This document shows positions 7,686-16,714 of a stretch of 36,766 nt of DNA, piece by piece. Where the stretch lies: contig NZ_JAELTU010000065.1 of the NCBI RefSeq assembly GCF_016429015.1, positions 1 to 36,766 on the forward strand, given 5' to 3'. The DNA comes from Rhizobium sp. ASV20. Its GTDB lineage: Bacteria; Pseudomonadota; Alphaproteobacteria; Rhizobiales; Rhizobiaceae. A model generated the notes under the pieces. The model did no database searches. It was not told the DNA's origin and saw nothing but the letters and a program-made list of their open reading frames with translations. The position numbers and the translations under genes are program-made. How positions within the stretch are numbered: the stretch's first letter is position 1; each line of letters begins with the position of its first letter.

Positions 7686-8585
7686 TTAAGCAACAATGCT
7701 GCCCTGCTTGCACCAGCGAGCTAAACGGGAAAGATAATTCAGCCCAATTTCGCTAGAACCTGGTGCACCCGGCGTCCAATTGATCTCATGGAATCGATCG
7801 GGCGTATAAAGAGGGACCATCTCTTCAAGAAGGCCGAACCGACTATCCCGATCAACACGGCACAAAATGACCGGAACCTTCATCGCGACACACGGTGCAG
7901 CAACATGCAGAAGGGGCGTGAGCACTATAGACGCCTCCTCCTGATAACGTCGAAGCAGATGTCGCTCAAGCGCCTCGTTAAATAGCTGCTGTTCATAAGA
8001 TAGAGGAAAAGTTCCTTCCATATGCCGGTGCTGAATAAATTCGGCGCTATCTAAAAGACGCGACGGGATATGCTTATAGATCGTCGACGGCAATAGGTGT
8101 GGCCACCCCAACACTACGAATAATCGGTCATGTTGGGGATTACTATTTCGCGGCGGAAGCGTAAGAGTGGCACAACCTGTGACAAAAGCCTCTATCCCCT
8201 GAGCACGGCAATTTTCTGCGGTTTTAAAATCACGACATCCGATCGGAGCGTGAAGGCGCAACCAATCAGCATGCGCCGCAACCACCGGCTCATCGGCGCA
8301 AAAGCCAAGGAATATAGGCGTTACTGAGGCTGGAGCAGGCAGACTTTCTAGGATAAAGACACCATTCATGATAAGCGCGACGGGCTCGCCGCTATACTTG
8401 GGCAACGTATCTCGATCAATCAGCAAAATGTCTTCGTCCCTCACACCAACGCTACGCCATGCCTGCCGAGAGGCAATTGTCTGAGCATTGTCGCCTAAGT
8501 TCGACGAATAATAACCCACGCTGCTAAGAGAATATTCGAAATGTTTAAAACCCGCGTAACTAAAACCTAACACGCCATATTTCAT
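7686..8585 (-). CDS. Polysaccharide pyruvyl transferase-like protein
   Basis: The 299-residue protein begins MKYGVLGFSYAG and carries NLGDNAQTIA, the signature of the polysaccharide pyruvyl transferase family (PF04230), followed by a GCRDFKTAENCRAQGI segment and TGCATLTL. Family members usually transfer pyruvate from phosphoenolpyruvate to sugars of capsules, exopolysaccharides or cell-wall polymers. The start at 8585 is preferred because AGGTGG lies 6 bases upstream; an ATG at 8609 would add eight residues. The gene is transcribed divergently from the glycosyltransferase-like gene at 8788, so the 202 bp between them must hold both promoters. I could not identify boxes with confidence. Confidence 0.75.
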   Translation of the reverse strand: MKYGVLGFSYAGFKHFEYSLSSVGYYSSNLGDNAQTIASRQAWRSVGVRDEDILLIDRDTLPKYSGEPVALIMNGVFILESLPAPASVTPIFLGFCADEPVVAAHADWLRLHAPIGCRDFKTAENCRAQGIEAFVTGCATLTLPPRNSNPQHDRLFVVLGWPHLLPSTIYKHIPSRLLDSAEFIQHRHMEGTFPLSYEQQLFNEALERHLLRRYQEEASIVLTPLLHVAAPCVAMKVPVILCRVDRDSRFGLLEEMVPLYTPDRFHEINWTPGAPGSSEIGLNYLSRLARWCKQGSIVA

Positions 8586-8787
8586 ATTTACCCACCTGCG
8601 AATTCGCATCTAACGCATTGTCATAAAAGATGGCACATCAACTGCACTCTCTAGGCCCGAGGTGCTCTATGCTGATATCAACTTGCATTCAATAGACACA
8701 CATGCATGGAAGGAATTTATGCTGGAAAGCGCGCGCTCGGCTGACATCACAACAGTATTTCATATATGAATTCTTGGAGGCGCTCGC

Positions 8788-9996
8788 TTGCGCATTCTGT
8801 TTTATATCGAGCCGGTTACGTTCCGGCTTAATCCTCTCCTTCTGACGCCATGGCTAGATTGGATCGGTCTGATCATCTCACCCCACATCAGCCCCGAGAC
8901 CACATTTGCGTTCGCGTCTAGTGGTCCTCTTTGCTCTGCGATGCGCCAAAAACTGGGAGATATTCCCTGTCATTTCTTTGATATTAGCCCAAGAGTAGTT
9001 CTGGAGCCCTTCCAATTCGATCGTCATCAATACGGACGAGATCTGTTTGGTTTTTCTCCGTCGCGAAACCCGGCACTCATCAACCAACTTGCCGAAATTG
9101 ATAAAACCTTCCGACCCCATGTCACGATCAGCTTCACCCAGAACCGCTATATAGAAGAAATTTTTGCTCATCGCGTTCTCTTCTGGGAGCTAGGTCCCCT
9201 CCCTCGCCTAACAAATACTCACAGCTTTTTTATGGATCCGCTTGGGCACCAGGTAAATGGAATTCCCAACAAATTCGGAGATCGAATTCGCAACCTCCCG
9301 CTGTCAGACCCGCAAATACATGCGATTCATGAAATGTGGGATAGAAAGGTGATCGGGCCAATTGAGCATCACCATTTGTTCGATCAAGTAAAGAGCTGGC
9401 TCTCGTCTATCCGCGCAGACAAGAGAACAGCTCTGCTAGCACTGCAGCCTCAGGACTGGCTTACCTATGAAGCGGCATGGCGACAAAGCGCGGTAGATCA
9501 AATGATTATGCAGTGTGCAACAGAGGCGCCGGAGGAGTGGATACTAGTGCCAGTACTGCACCCAGCGCAAAGTTTTCCTGCCTCGATGCGCGATGTTATT
9601 GAGAGGGAATTTCCAAATGTTCGATTCCCACCCCAGGAGTTATGGATTGGCACCAGCGAAATATTTCTCCCTAATGTTGACGCAGTAATTTCGATTTCGT
9701 CTTCCCTGTCGATACAAGGAGTCTTGCACGGAAAAAAATCTATCACTTTGGGCCAGAGTCAATTTTCCTCCTTTACTGCGGGATCTATAGAAATGATCGA
9801 TCAAATATCCGTTTTTGACCTTGCAGAACGAGCTCGGCTCCTTGCGTTTCTTTCGAACCGATACTCCCATCCATTTCACAGGTGCGTGTCGGAAAAGAGC
9901 TATGCAATCGACGTAGCAAAGTGTCTCGTAGGCGATCCGGAAGCGTACTTTGACATTTCCCGATGGAGCCCAGAACATCTCGACTCATTTTTATGA
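8788..9996 (+). CDS. Capsule-type glycosyltransferase-like protein
   Basis: The 402-residue protein has no signal peptide and begins MRILFYIEP in Rossmann style. The start is a TTG with GGAGG 7 bases upstream. The C-terminal half contains LVPVLHPAQSFP and, near residue 300, a DAVISISSSLSIQGVLHGKK block. This resembles the nucleotide-sugar site of KpsS/KpsC and related capsule-synthesis GT-B enzymes, which read as an S-S/T-x-x-x-E/Q-A/G pattern followed by a glycine-rich strand. The donor and acceptor cannot be inferred. It is the only plus-strand gene in the cassette and converges with the methyltransferase at 10202. The remnant IS3 end lies 45 bp past its stop. Confidence 0.55.
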   Translation: MRILFYIEPVTFRLNPLLLTPWLDWIGLIISPHISPETTFAFASSGPLCSAMRQKLGDIPCHFFDISPRVVLEPFQFDRHQYGRDLFGFSPSRNPALINQLAEIDKTFRPHVTISFTQNRYIEEIFAHRVLFWELGPLPRLTNTHSFFMDPLGHQVNGIPNKFGDRIRNLPLSDPQIHAIHEMWDRKVIGPIEHHHLFDQVKSWLSSIRADKRTALLALQPQDWLTYEAAWRQSAVDQMIMQCATEAPEEWILVPVLHPAQSFPASMRDVIEREFPNVRFPPQELWIGTSEIFLPNVDAVISISSSLSIQGVLHGKKSITLGQSQFSSFTAGSIEMIDQISVFDLAERARLLAFLSNRYSHPFHRCVSEKSYAIDVAKCLVGDPEAYFDISRWSPEHLDSFL

Positions 9997-10040
9997 GAAA
10001 CTTGCGCAGTACTACATCTTGTAATTTTTCACTATGCAGC

Positions 10041-10087
10041 GTGACCTTGCCTCCAAGTTTTATCCAGTTTTGAGTTCGCTCCGGCGG
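10041..10087 (-). repeat. Inverted remnant of the IS3-family element end
   Basis: The reverse complement of this 47-bp stretch matches 686-732, the end of the IS3 element including the last transposase codons, at 44 positions. Both copies break off beyond the shared GCGG. No transposase sequence continues to the right. The two ends face each other across the 733-10040 segment. Confidence 0.85.
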
Positions 10088-10201
10088 CCCGCTATTTGAA
10101 CAAGGAATATCGTGTTCCCGTCGATCTAAGTTCTCTTTTCCTCGGATTATTTCTCGAGCCCGTCTTCAGGAGGAAAATGCTTGAGGGCGGAAATCGATAA
10201 T

Positions 10202-10888
10202 CTATTCGCTCGCTTCAACTGCCTCAGATGAGTGGGCGGCCTTTTCAGAAAGCGCCGAGGCAATTATGTCCATATCTTGTACCGTCGGGGATACTTTTTC
10301 TGGTTCCGACGCTCCGAACTTCCACACATTCCGACACGGGATTTCGTCGGCAATGTAACGATCCCGAGGCGCGCCTTCCCCTTTTATAAAGACAGCGACG
10401 TAGTCGTTCCATGCGTCCCCAATTCTGTCGCCGCAAAAGGACTCGACGAGCTCGACCGCATATCCGTTCTTTTTGGCCCATCGCACCAGGACATGTCCGC
10501 AATCGGGATAAAACCGCCAATTGTCGTTTGGATACCGATGATAGTAGCCATTTGAGGGTGCATTTATATAAATAAACCCACCCGGTTTTACGATCCTGAC
10601 GTATTCCAGAAACGTCATCCAGAAAAAATCATCATGCTCCATCTGCGAAGATGACACCACGCAGTCGGCAAAATTGTCCCTGAATGGCAACGGCTCGTCT
10701 ATGCGAACCTTGATGTCCACCGAAGTGCCATGCTCGATGTCGACGCCGATGTAGAAAAGCCCTTCCGGAGAGACCGAACGGAGACTTCCATTGATATCCA
10801 CGGCGCCGCAGTCGATCGCTACTTTCCAATCAGGCGCGTGGTAGAGATCGAAGAACAGTTTTCCGATTTTCATCGCTGTGTCATGCAT
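10202..10888 (-). CDS. SAM-dependent methyltransferase (Methyltransf_11 type)
   Basis: The 228-residue class I methyltransferase has motif I as AIDCGAVDINGSLR, an acidic residue after strand 2 (YIGVDIEHG), motif post-I LPFRDNFADCVVSSSQMEH and motif IV VKPGGFIYINAPS. This order matches Methyltransf_11 enzymes often found in polysaccharide clusters, where they methylate sugars or modify chain ends. The ATG at 10888 overlaps the upstream stop in a TGATG arrangement, so translation is coupled to the giant glycosyltransferase. A TTG three bases further upstream is possible. Its product probably works on the same glycan. Confidence 0.8.
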   Translation of the reverse strand: MHDTAMKIGKLFFDLYHAPDWKVAIDCGAVDINGSLRSVSPEGLFYIGVDIEHGTSVDIKVRIDEPLPFRDNFADCVVSSSQMEHDDFFWMTFLEYVRIVKPGGFIYINAPSNGYYHRYPNDNWRFYPDCGHVLVRWAKKNGYAVELVESFCGDRIGDAWNDYVAVFIKGEGAPRDRYIADEIPCRNVWKFGASEPEKVSPTVQDMDIIASALSEKAAHSSEAVEASE

Positions 10889-13800
10889 CAAACATAGTCC
10901 CTTGACGCGGATACCTTGGGAACGTCTTGATAAAGACGGGACTGCTGGGCGCCGACAGTTTCAATCATGTCCACCCACCGACGCACGATGACATCCGGAA
11001 GATATCCTGCGGAATTTGCCAGCGCATTCGTCTGGTAAGCCAGCAGCTCCTCAGGATGCCTAGAAAGCCAAATCATCGCGTCCGCCAGTGTTCTACCAGT
11101 TTCGTCAGGCTGCACAAGCAGACCATCCGTGCTATTGGAGATTAAGACATTCGGGCCGTTGCAGTCGGAATAGGCTATAGCCGGGACGCCTGCCATTTTC
11201 CCCTCGACAACGACGATTCCAAAGCCCTCAAAACGAGAGGGCACGACAAGAGCAGCGCTCTCGGACAGCTTCTGGAAAATCTGATCGCTCTCCCCGCGCA
11301 GGCGAACATGCTCGGTCAGGCCAAGCGTGGAAATGAGATTCTCTAGCTCGCGGCGTTCTACTCCCTCCCCGTAGATGTCGAGCGTGACTTCAGGAAGTAC
11401 CTGCACCACATAGGCCATAGCCTTGATCAATCGATCGAAACCCTTCTGCTCAGCCAGACGACCGATAGCGATAAAGCGACCTTTCGGTAGACTGCTGATA
11501 GGAGTGGGGACAGGCGGCTCGACCCCGTTAGGGATTACAGTAATCTTCTTAGCGAACTCGGTCGGAAGGGAAGGCTTGAATTTTTCGAGAAGCAGATGAA
11601 CGTGGTCAGCCTCTCGGAATGTTGACAGTCGCCTATCGTGCGACCACCAGAGATCCTCTATTTTCCTCGGATCGTTGTGCTCGGAGACAATCACCTTGAT
11701 GTTGAGATCCTTGGCCGCCTTCAGCACCGGCTCAAACAGCCACTCCGACAACATTGGTATAAAAACTTGGATCTGACGCGCGACCAGTTGTCGCCGTAGT
11801 TCTATGACCGTGTCATCCACTCGATTTTCATCGAAGATCGGAACGACTTTGACAAACTGGCCTGCATCGAAAACAGGCGATGAATTCCCCCACTGCCGGC
11901 AGAATATCGTAACGTTGAATCCCTGGTTGGCGAGATGGCGTGAAATCAGCGCACATTGCTGTTCTATGCCGCCCTTGGAAAACAGCATCCCGTGGACATA
12001 AAATGCAATGTTCTTCGTGGCGCCTCTATCAGACCCGACTTCAGACCAGAACTGTCGGACATTGAAGAACCCGGCCAGCGAAGCGTAGCTCTTCTGCTTG
12101 TTCGAAAACCGGGCCCACTCCGACTCCAGCTCGATAACGATCCGATTAGCAGTCTTCGGCTCAAGTCTGTATTTTTGGGCAACATAGAATGCGATTGCCG
12201 ACCGCTCGTTAAAGTAGGTGTCGGTCCCTTCCAGTTGATGGACAGCGGAATTTGCATGCCTCCGGAAGAAATTCGTCGCCTTCGTCGTGTAGGCAACGCC
12301 GCCCTTCGTCAGTAGCTCGAGATATATTCTCCAGTCGCCGCACATTTTGTAATTCGCAGCCGCTTCCACGGTGCCCGTCAGAAAGGCCCTTTGGAACAAG
12401 GCAGAGCTGGCATTGACCAAAGTGCAGCAGAAACCCATTGCAGCGCTGACTTCTTCGTACCCACTGGCAATGAAGTCCTGCATATATCTGCCAGGCGCCG
12501 CCGCCTGTAGGTACGGCACGAGAGCGCCATCCTGCACTATACCAACTGCATCTACGATCTCGGTCTTGCAATAGCTGATGGCAATTTCGTCCGTCAGCCT
12601 GGGAAGCGCGATCTCCAAAAAATTCGAGGTGCAGAAATCATCGCTTTCAGCGATCCAGACAGCTCTTGCTCGAGCCTTCGTGAGGCCCTTTGCCCACTGC
12701 TTGAATGGTGATCCGGACTGGACGTCGTTTTCCAGGAACTGGATGCGCTGATCAGATAGATAGCTCTGGATAACCTTGCTACTGTCATCGGTCGACGCGT
12801 CGTCCAGGATGATGATCTCAACATCCTTGATCGTCTGCGAAAGGACTGAATTAATCCTCTGTCGCAGATATTTCGCATGATTGTAGTTGGGAATGATGAC
12901 CGAGACCGAGGGGGCTATTTCGAACTGTTCCCGGAGAGCCATAAATAGCGCGAGACAAGCTTTGCCAGTCTCGTATTTGGCGACCATCCGTTTTCGAGCT
13001 TCGCGGCCCAGCTCCTCCCGGAGACCTGGATCTTCCAGGAGGCCTATAATGGCGTCAGCAGCCTGAGCGCAATCCAACGCCTCGACTTCGACCCCTGCTC
13101 CATCCGCTGTCAGGGTGGATATCCCTGAACAGCCGCGGAAATGAAGGGTGGGAATAGCGTAGGAAGCCGCTTCTAAGCAAACGAGGGGGAACGGGTCTTC
13201 GCGAGACGACAAGAAAAATAGATCAGCCGCCGCGATGAGTTCCCGCGAATTCGGCTTGTAACCTACAAACTCGACCGTGTCCGTCAGACCGCGCTTTTCC
13301 ACCATCTTCTTGATATCGTCAAAATCCGGGCCGCCGCCAATCCATATCGCTTTAATACGAGAGACACCGCGGCGGTTGATTTGATCTAACGTTTCCACGA
13401 AGAGGTCGGGGCCCTTTCGGGCGTACACAGTCCCTGCACCCATCACGAGGAAATCGCCGTCAGCCACGCCGAGGGACCGGCGCGCGTTCTCCCGTATACG
13501 CAATGCCTCGAACCACTCACTCGCTATCATGTTCACGAAAGAGTAATGAACGACAATCTTCTCAGCGCTGATGTCAAAGTCATGAATGAGATCAGACTTC
13601 ACAGCATCCGAGGCGCCGATATAAAGGGAAACATGCGGTCGAATACCGCTCAATTCGTCTGCATAGGTCTTGATGACGCCCGACATTTCGTGGACGTGAA
13701 GGATCAGCGGAACCTTCGCAGAAGCATATCGCTGCTCATAAACTTTGAAGAATGATCCAGAAGCTACCGTGTTGAGATAGATGTAATCATAGCGCTCTTG

Positions 13801-14622
13801 AAGGAAATCGAGCTTCAACAGTTCGTCGATGCTTTCATCCTCTCCGAGCGAATAGACTCGGCCGTATTTTTGGTACTGATTAACAAGCGGTCCAGGCGCG
13901 AGGACAAGTACGTCGATGTTGTAGCAAGTGTTCTCGCCGTACCATTCAATGACGTCGCGAAGCATGATCTCAGCCCCGGCGAGGTTGCCGCTATGACTGA
14001 CAAACAAGACTGACGGGGCCAGAGGGTTGCCCGGAATCCTGCGCTCTTGCATCGAACGCGAGACGCGGCCTTCAGCTTTTCCAAACTCGATATAGTGCGC
14101 AAATGGATTAAGCTCAGCTCGGCGGACATCTGCATTCAAGCTGAGGTAATCGGCTGTATTGAAGTCGCTGGTCGGATTTCGCGCCTCCTTCCATCCGCTT
14201 TGGAGATAATGTGTAATCATCTCCTCCCGGTTCAGACCGGCATTCGCAATGTCGGGATACTGGTCCGAATAATATTTCTCGTCGAAATATGGCTCAATGA
14301 TCTTAAATTTCTCAGAGCCGATTTCATTTCCTGGCGCTACGATTGATCGCCCCTCTTTTCGACCGTACTTGAGGTAGTGAAAAAATGGCTCCATTTCAGA
14401 AGTGCGAACATCTTCGTACTTCTGAACATAATCCGAAGCGCTGAACCACCTCGTAGGGTTCCGGTTATCTTGTCGACCATAACGAATATAATGGTCCACA
14501 ATATCGAACTTTGGGTTTTTTGCTACTGCTGCGGCAATATCTGGATAGACTTCTATATAGTATATTTTATCGATCTCCGGAGAAATCGTTTTATAGATTT
14601 CCCGATATAGACGTCTATTCAT
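10888..14622 (-). CDS. Trimodular glycosyltransferase GT4-GT2-GT4, 1244 aa
   Basis: Residues 1-190 hold about four imperfect repeats of the type YxxxYPDI...HY...GxxExRNP (for example near 22-57, 117-150 and 160-187). Residues 204-565 form a GT4 domain (VSHSGNLAGAEIML, Rossmann GAGTVYARKGPD, acidic EDPFPLVCLE). Residues 572-790 form a GT2 domain (SVIIPNYNHAKYL, ILDDASTDDS, ESDD near 659). Residues 870-1225 form a second GT4 domain (SKGGIEQQ, GRLAEQKGFDRL, EGFGIVVVE with Glu 1132 and 1140). There is no signal peptide or transmembrane helix, so it is cytosolic or peripheral. One polypeptide could add three sugars in sequence to a lipid-linked acceptor. It starts at an ATG with GGTGA nearby and overlaps the downstream methyltransferase. 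All three domains appear intact. Confidence 0.9.
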   Translation of the reverse strand: MNRRLYREIYKTISPEIDKIYYIEVYPDIAAAVAKNPKFDIVDHYIRYGRQDNRNPTRWFSASDYVQKYEDVRTSEMEPFFHYLKYGRKEGRSIVAPGNEIGSEKFKIIEPYFDEKYYSDQYPDIANAGLNREEMITHYLQSGWKEARNPTSDFNTADYLSLNADVRRAELNPFAHYIEFGKAEGRVSRSMQERRIPGNPLAPSVLFVSHSGNLAGAEIMLRDVIEWYGENTCYNIDVLVLAPGPLVNQYQKYGRVYSLGEDESIDELLKLDFLQERYDYIYLNTVASGSFFKVYEQRYASAKVPLILHVHEMSGVIKTYADELSGIRPHVSLYIGASDAVKSDLIHDFDISAEKIVVHYSFVNMIASEWFEALRIRENARRSLGVADGDFLVMGAGTVYARKGPDLFVETLDQINRRGVSRIKAIWIGGGPDFDDIKKMVEKRGLTDTVEFVGYKPNSRELIAAADLFFLSSREDPFPLVCLEAASYAIPTLHFRGCSGISTLTADGAGVEVEALDCAQAADAIIGLLEDPGLREELGREARKRMVAKYETGKACLALFMALREQFEIAPSVSVIIPNYNHAKYLRQRINSVLSQTIKDVEIIILDDASTDDSSKVIQSYLSDQRIQFLENDVQSGSPFKQWAKGLTKARARAVWIAESDDFCTSNFLEIALPRLTDEIAISYCKTEIVDAVGIVQDGALVPYLQAAAPGRYMQDFIASGYEEVSAAMGFCCTLVNASSALFQRAFLTGTVEAAANYKMCGDWRIYLELLTKGGVAYTTKATNFFRRHANSAVHQLEGTDTYFNERSAIAFYVAQKYRLEPKTANRIVIELESEWARFSNKQKSYASLAGFFNVRQFWSEVGSDRGATKNIAFYVHGMLFSKGGIEQQCALISRHLANQGFNVTIFCRQWGNSSPVFDAGQFVKVVPIFDENRVDDTVIELRRQLVARQIQVFIPMLSEWLFEPVLKAAKDLNIKVIVSEHNDPRKIEDLWWSHDRRLSTFREADHVHLLLEKFKPSLPTEFAKKITVIPNGVEPPVPTPISSLPKGRFIAIGRLAEQKGFDRLIKAMAYVVQVLPEVTLDIYGEGVERRELENLISTLGLTEHVRLRGESDQIFQKLSESAALVVPSRFEGFGIVVVEGKMAGVPAIAYSDCNGPNVLISNSTDGLLVQPDETGRTLADAMIWLSRHPEELLAYQTNALANSAGYLPDVIVRRWVDMIETVGAQQSRLYQDVPKVSASRDYV

Positions 14623-14696
14623 AGGTCACCAATAACTCTTACTTAGAAATTGGAATAATTTCTACCAGTGTACTTTGCTCGACGCAGCAAAAAAAA

Positions 14697-15368
14697 TCAA
14701 CCGTAAATTGATTGGGACTTCATCGCGCTCAGTGAGTATTGGAAATTTGCATCGAAGTTTACCGGCCCCGACCGGACCTCCGGCATCAGAAGGATTGCCG
14801 CCAAGCCTCCCCATATCTGCCCTTTGATATCCTCTCTGTCGAAAAGTATCCCAGGAACAAAATCGAAATTGACAGCATGTACGTGAGGAAACGACGCCCA
14901 TTCCACCGTCGAAATCCCACGTCTGACGCTCGGGTTTGCGCTGTCATGCGCGAGGATCACTGTTGGCTTGCGTTTCGGAACATAGCGCGCGCATTGAGAC
15001 AAATCGCTCCGCACGCCGCCTTCTTCGTGGCTGCCGTCGACAAGCATAAAACTGACGTCTTCATCGCCCGAATTCAGTTCATCGATTACCGGCGGCAGGG
15101 TAGCGCCAGAATCGCCAGTCACAAACGTAACGTTCGGGAATGAAGCCTGGTCACGGTGCTGATTTGGATCGATATCAAATGTGTAAACGCGTTTGCTGGC
15201 GGCCGCGATCGGACGCAAGCTTCCGCAGAGGAATGTACCAATTTCGATGCTGACGTCTGGTTTAACCGAGGAGAGAACGTGCATCAACGCAACTCGCTCG
15301 CTCAATTGCATGTGCCAGTTGACGTTTATCGATGGATCGAAAAGAACATTCTCGAGCAAATTGGACAT
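14697..15368 (-). CDS. Class I SAM-dependent methyltransferase (Methyltransf_24-like)
   Basis: The 223-residue protein shows motif I as VSIEIGTFLCGSLRPIA, an acidic end of strand 2 (YTFDIDPNQH), VTGDSGATLP, and SFMLVDGSHEEGGVRSDL, which is the DGxH block of Methyltransf_24/CmcI-like enzymes that often bind a metal. It lies 74 bp upstream of the trimodular glycosyltransferase on the same strand and probably starts the transcript. A role in methylating the polysaccharide or a precursor is inference. The start is the ATG at 15368; the closest purine-rich site (AGGGG) is rather far upstream, so initiation may be weak or the true start may be internal. Confidence 0.7.
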   Translation of the reverse strand: MSNLLENVLFDPSINVNWHMQLSERVALMHVLSSVKPDVSIEIGTFLCGSLRPIAAASKRVYTFDIDPNQHRDQASFPNVTFVTGDSGATLPPVIDELNSGDEDVSFMLVDGSHEEGGVRSDLSQCARYVPKRKPTVILAHDSANPSVRRGISTVEWASFPHVHAVNFDFVPGILFDREDIKGQIWGGLAAILLMPEVRSGPVNFDANFQYSLSAMKSQSIYG

Positions 15369-15587
15369 GATATAACCGCTTTTTCCCCTACCCCTATGAT
15401 AAGGCTTATATCCAAGATCTTTAGGGTAGTGCGCTGACAGAAGTCAATTCTGCAATGTCGCCACAGCCACAAATGGAATTTTATTCTACTGAGGTTGCCC
15501 TTGGCGTTCCCCTTGCGTTCACATAAGAGCGCATCTCACATTTAGTTGTGAGCCATCAAAGAAAGCGGCACCTGAGAGAACATTATC

Positions 15588-15809
15588 ATGAACGAGGGAC
15601 GGGACAGGCTCACCGACAAATATATCGCCGCCATGATGGCAACGCGAACTGCCATTATCGCCAGATTATGCGAGAAGCTAATCGAACATGACGTGCTTGG
15701 ACTAACCGAGATCGTCAATGATCTGCATGAATTTCTATCGGGCGGCATCATTGTATCGGCTCACGGGATAGGACCCCTTAAGCACCTTCTTTCTCTGATC
15801 GATCAGTAA
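15588..15809 (+). CDS. Hypothetical protein, 73 aa
   Basis: The protein is small and helical with no membrane segment or signal peptide; mid-protein reads LCEKLIEHDVLGLTEIVNDLHEFL. The ATG at 15588 is preceded by GAGAG at modest spacing. A hairpin (CTCACA TTTAGT TGTGAG) lies about 40 bp upstream and could be a regulatory site. It converges with the prophage gene at 15835, so it marks the left edge of the recognisable lysis module. No family recognised. Confidence 0.5.
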   Translation: MNEGRDRLTDKYIAAMMATRTAIIARLCEKLIEHDVLGLTEIVNDLHEFLSGGIIVSAHGIGPLKHLLSLIDQ

Positions 15810-15834
15810 TCTTCTCCTTGGTAACTCGTCTCAG

Positions 15835-16266
15835 TTATCTCGGGCGAAACACGCCAGGTGACGGCTTTCCGGTCATCATGTCAACCTTTGAGCCGACAAC
15901 TTCGACCTTTGTCGAGATCGCGGACATATCCTTCCGAAGAAGATCAAAGCCGGTTTGCATTGTCTGGCGCATCGCGTCCTGACCGTTGATCATCAGATCG
16001 GCAAGCCGGTCCATGCGCGCATTGGCAACCTCCTGCCCCTTCTTCAGTTCAACGATATCCTTCGGGGCGCTGGCGACATCGGCAAGCGCCTTCTTCGTTT
16101 CGGCCTGAAACGTATCGGAGATCTGCATCCGGGCAAGGCCACGCTGGTCGATGACTTGAACCTTCGCCTCCAAGGCTGCATACCGATCCCACCCCGCTAG
16201 CGCCATCGCGAGCAGCGGGAGAAGAGTACCGAGATTGAAGTCGAAGATGATGCGAGGCTTGTTCAT
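15835..16266 (-). CDS. Membrane-anchored coiled-coil protein ending the lysis module
   Basis: The 143-residue protein has an N-terminal transmembrane helix (LGTLLPLLAMALAGWDRY, residues 12-29) and a long coiled coil with heptads such as ELKKGQEVANARMDRLADL. The ATG at 16266 is chosen because AAAGAGGA precedes it at good spacing; a longer upstream reading only shadows the spanin genes. Paralogous sequences lie at 1037-1417 and 3218-3345. The position after the spanins suggests a lysis accessory or moron role, but the function is unknown. Confidence 0.65.
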   Translation of the reverse strand: MNKPRIIFDFNLGTLLPLLAMALAGWDRYAALEAKVQVIDQRGLARMQISDTFQAETKKALADVASAPKDIVELKKGQEVANARMDRLADLMINGQDAMRQTMQTGFDLLRKDMSAISTKVEVVGSKVDMMTGKPSPGVFRPR

Positions 16267-16310
16267 AGCCGTATCCTCTTTGCCTGTGCCCATTTTAATC
16301 CGCGCCTGCC

Positions 16311-16406
16311 CTACGAAATGCTGATGGAATGCCACGCCAGCAGCAGGAGCGCCGCCAGCGTGAAAGAGAATGTGAGGAAGCCGAGAAGGTTCGCGATCAC
16401 CCTCAT
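16311..16406 (-). CDS. 31-residue hydrophobic membrane peptide
   Basis: A very short gene begins at an ATG that overlaps the o-spanin stop (AAATGA) and encodes one transmembrane helix (residues 5-25, GFLTFSFTLAALLLLAW). Translational overlap and hydrophobicity suggest a real lysis-cassette peptide, perhaps a holin regulator or antiholin. No family is recognised, and its shortness keeps the call tentative. Confidence 0.45.
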   Translation of the reverse strand: MRVIANLLGFLTFSFTLAALLLLAWHSISIS

Positions 16407-16714
16407 TTTGAAGCCGCGCGAAAGCGGGCTGTGGTATCGTCGTAAAATGAGGTGCAGCGCTCGCCACGCGCGTTCGCTCGATCGAGAGCCCCACGCTCCC
16501 GAACTAGGACGGAACGCAGCTCGTCGCCTACCCTGACGGCGGCATGCGGTTCTTTCTTCCGGCAGTCGTCAGGCAGAGGTGGAAGATTGGTGCCGGCCGC
16601 GATGGTGCCCTTTGCCGATGAAGCCCTTTCCAGCCGATCAGTGAGACTGCAGGAACTGAAGGTCAGCAGGATCGGCAAGACACTGGCGATTTGCAGCAGC
16701 GAGCTTCTTTTCAT
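16403..16714 (-). CDS. Outer-membrane spanin subunit (Rz1-like lipoprotein), embedded start
   Basis: The 103-residue protein begins MKRSSLLQIASVLPILLTFS. The signal peptide ends at a lipobox-like FSSC, so Cys 22 would be lipidated. A Pro-containing stretch (NLPPLPDDC) and a short periplasmic domain follow. It starts inside the i-spanin gene in another frame and extends past its end, the embedded-to-overlapped layout known for Rz/Rz1 pairs. The partner i-spanin at 16638 would span the periplasm with it and fuse inner and outer membranes at the last step of lysis. The lipobox has Phe at -3, slightly off consensus. Confidence 0.75.
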   Translation of the reverse strand: MKRSSLLQIASVLPILLTFSSCSLTDRLERASSAKGTIAAGTNLPPLPDDCRKKEPHAAVRVGDELRSVLVRERGALDRANARGERCTSFYDDTTARFRAASK

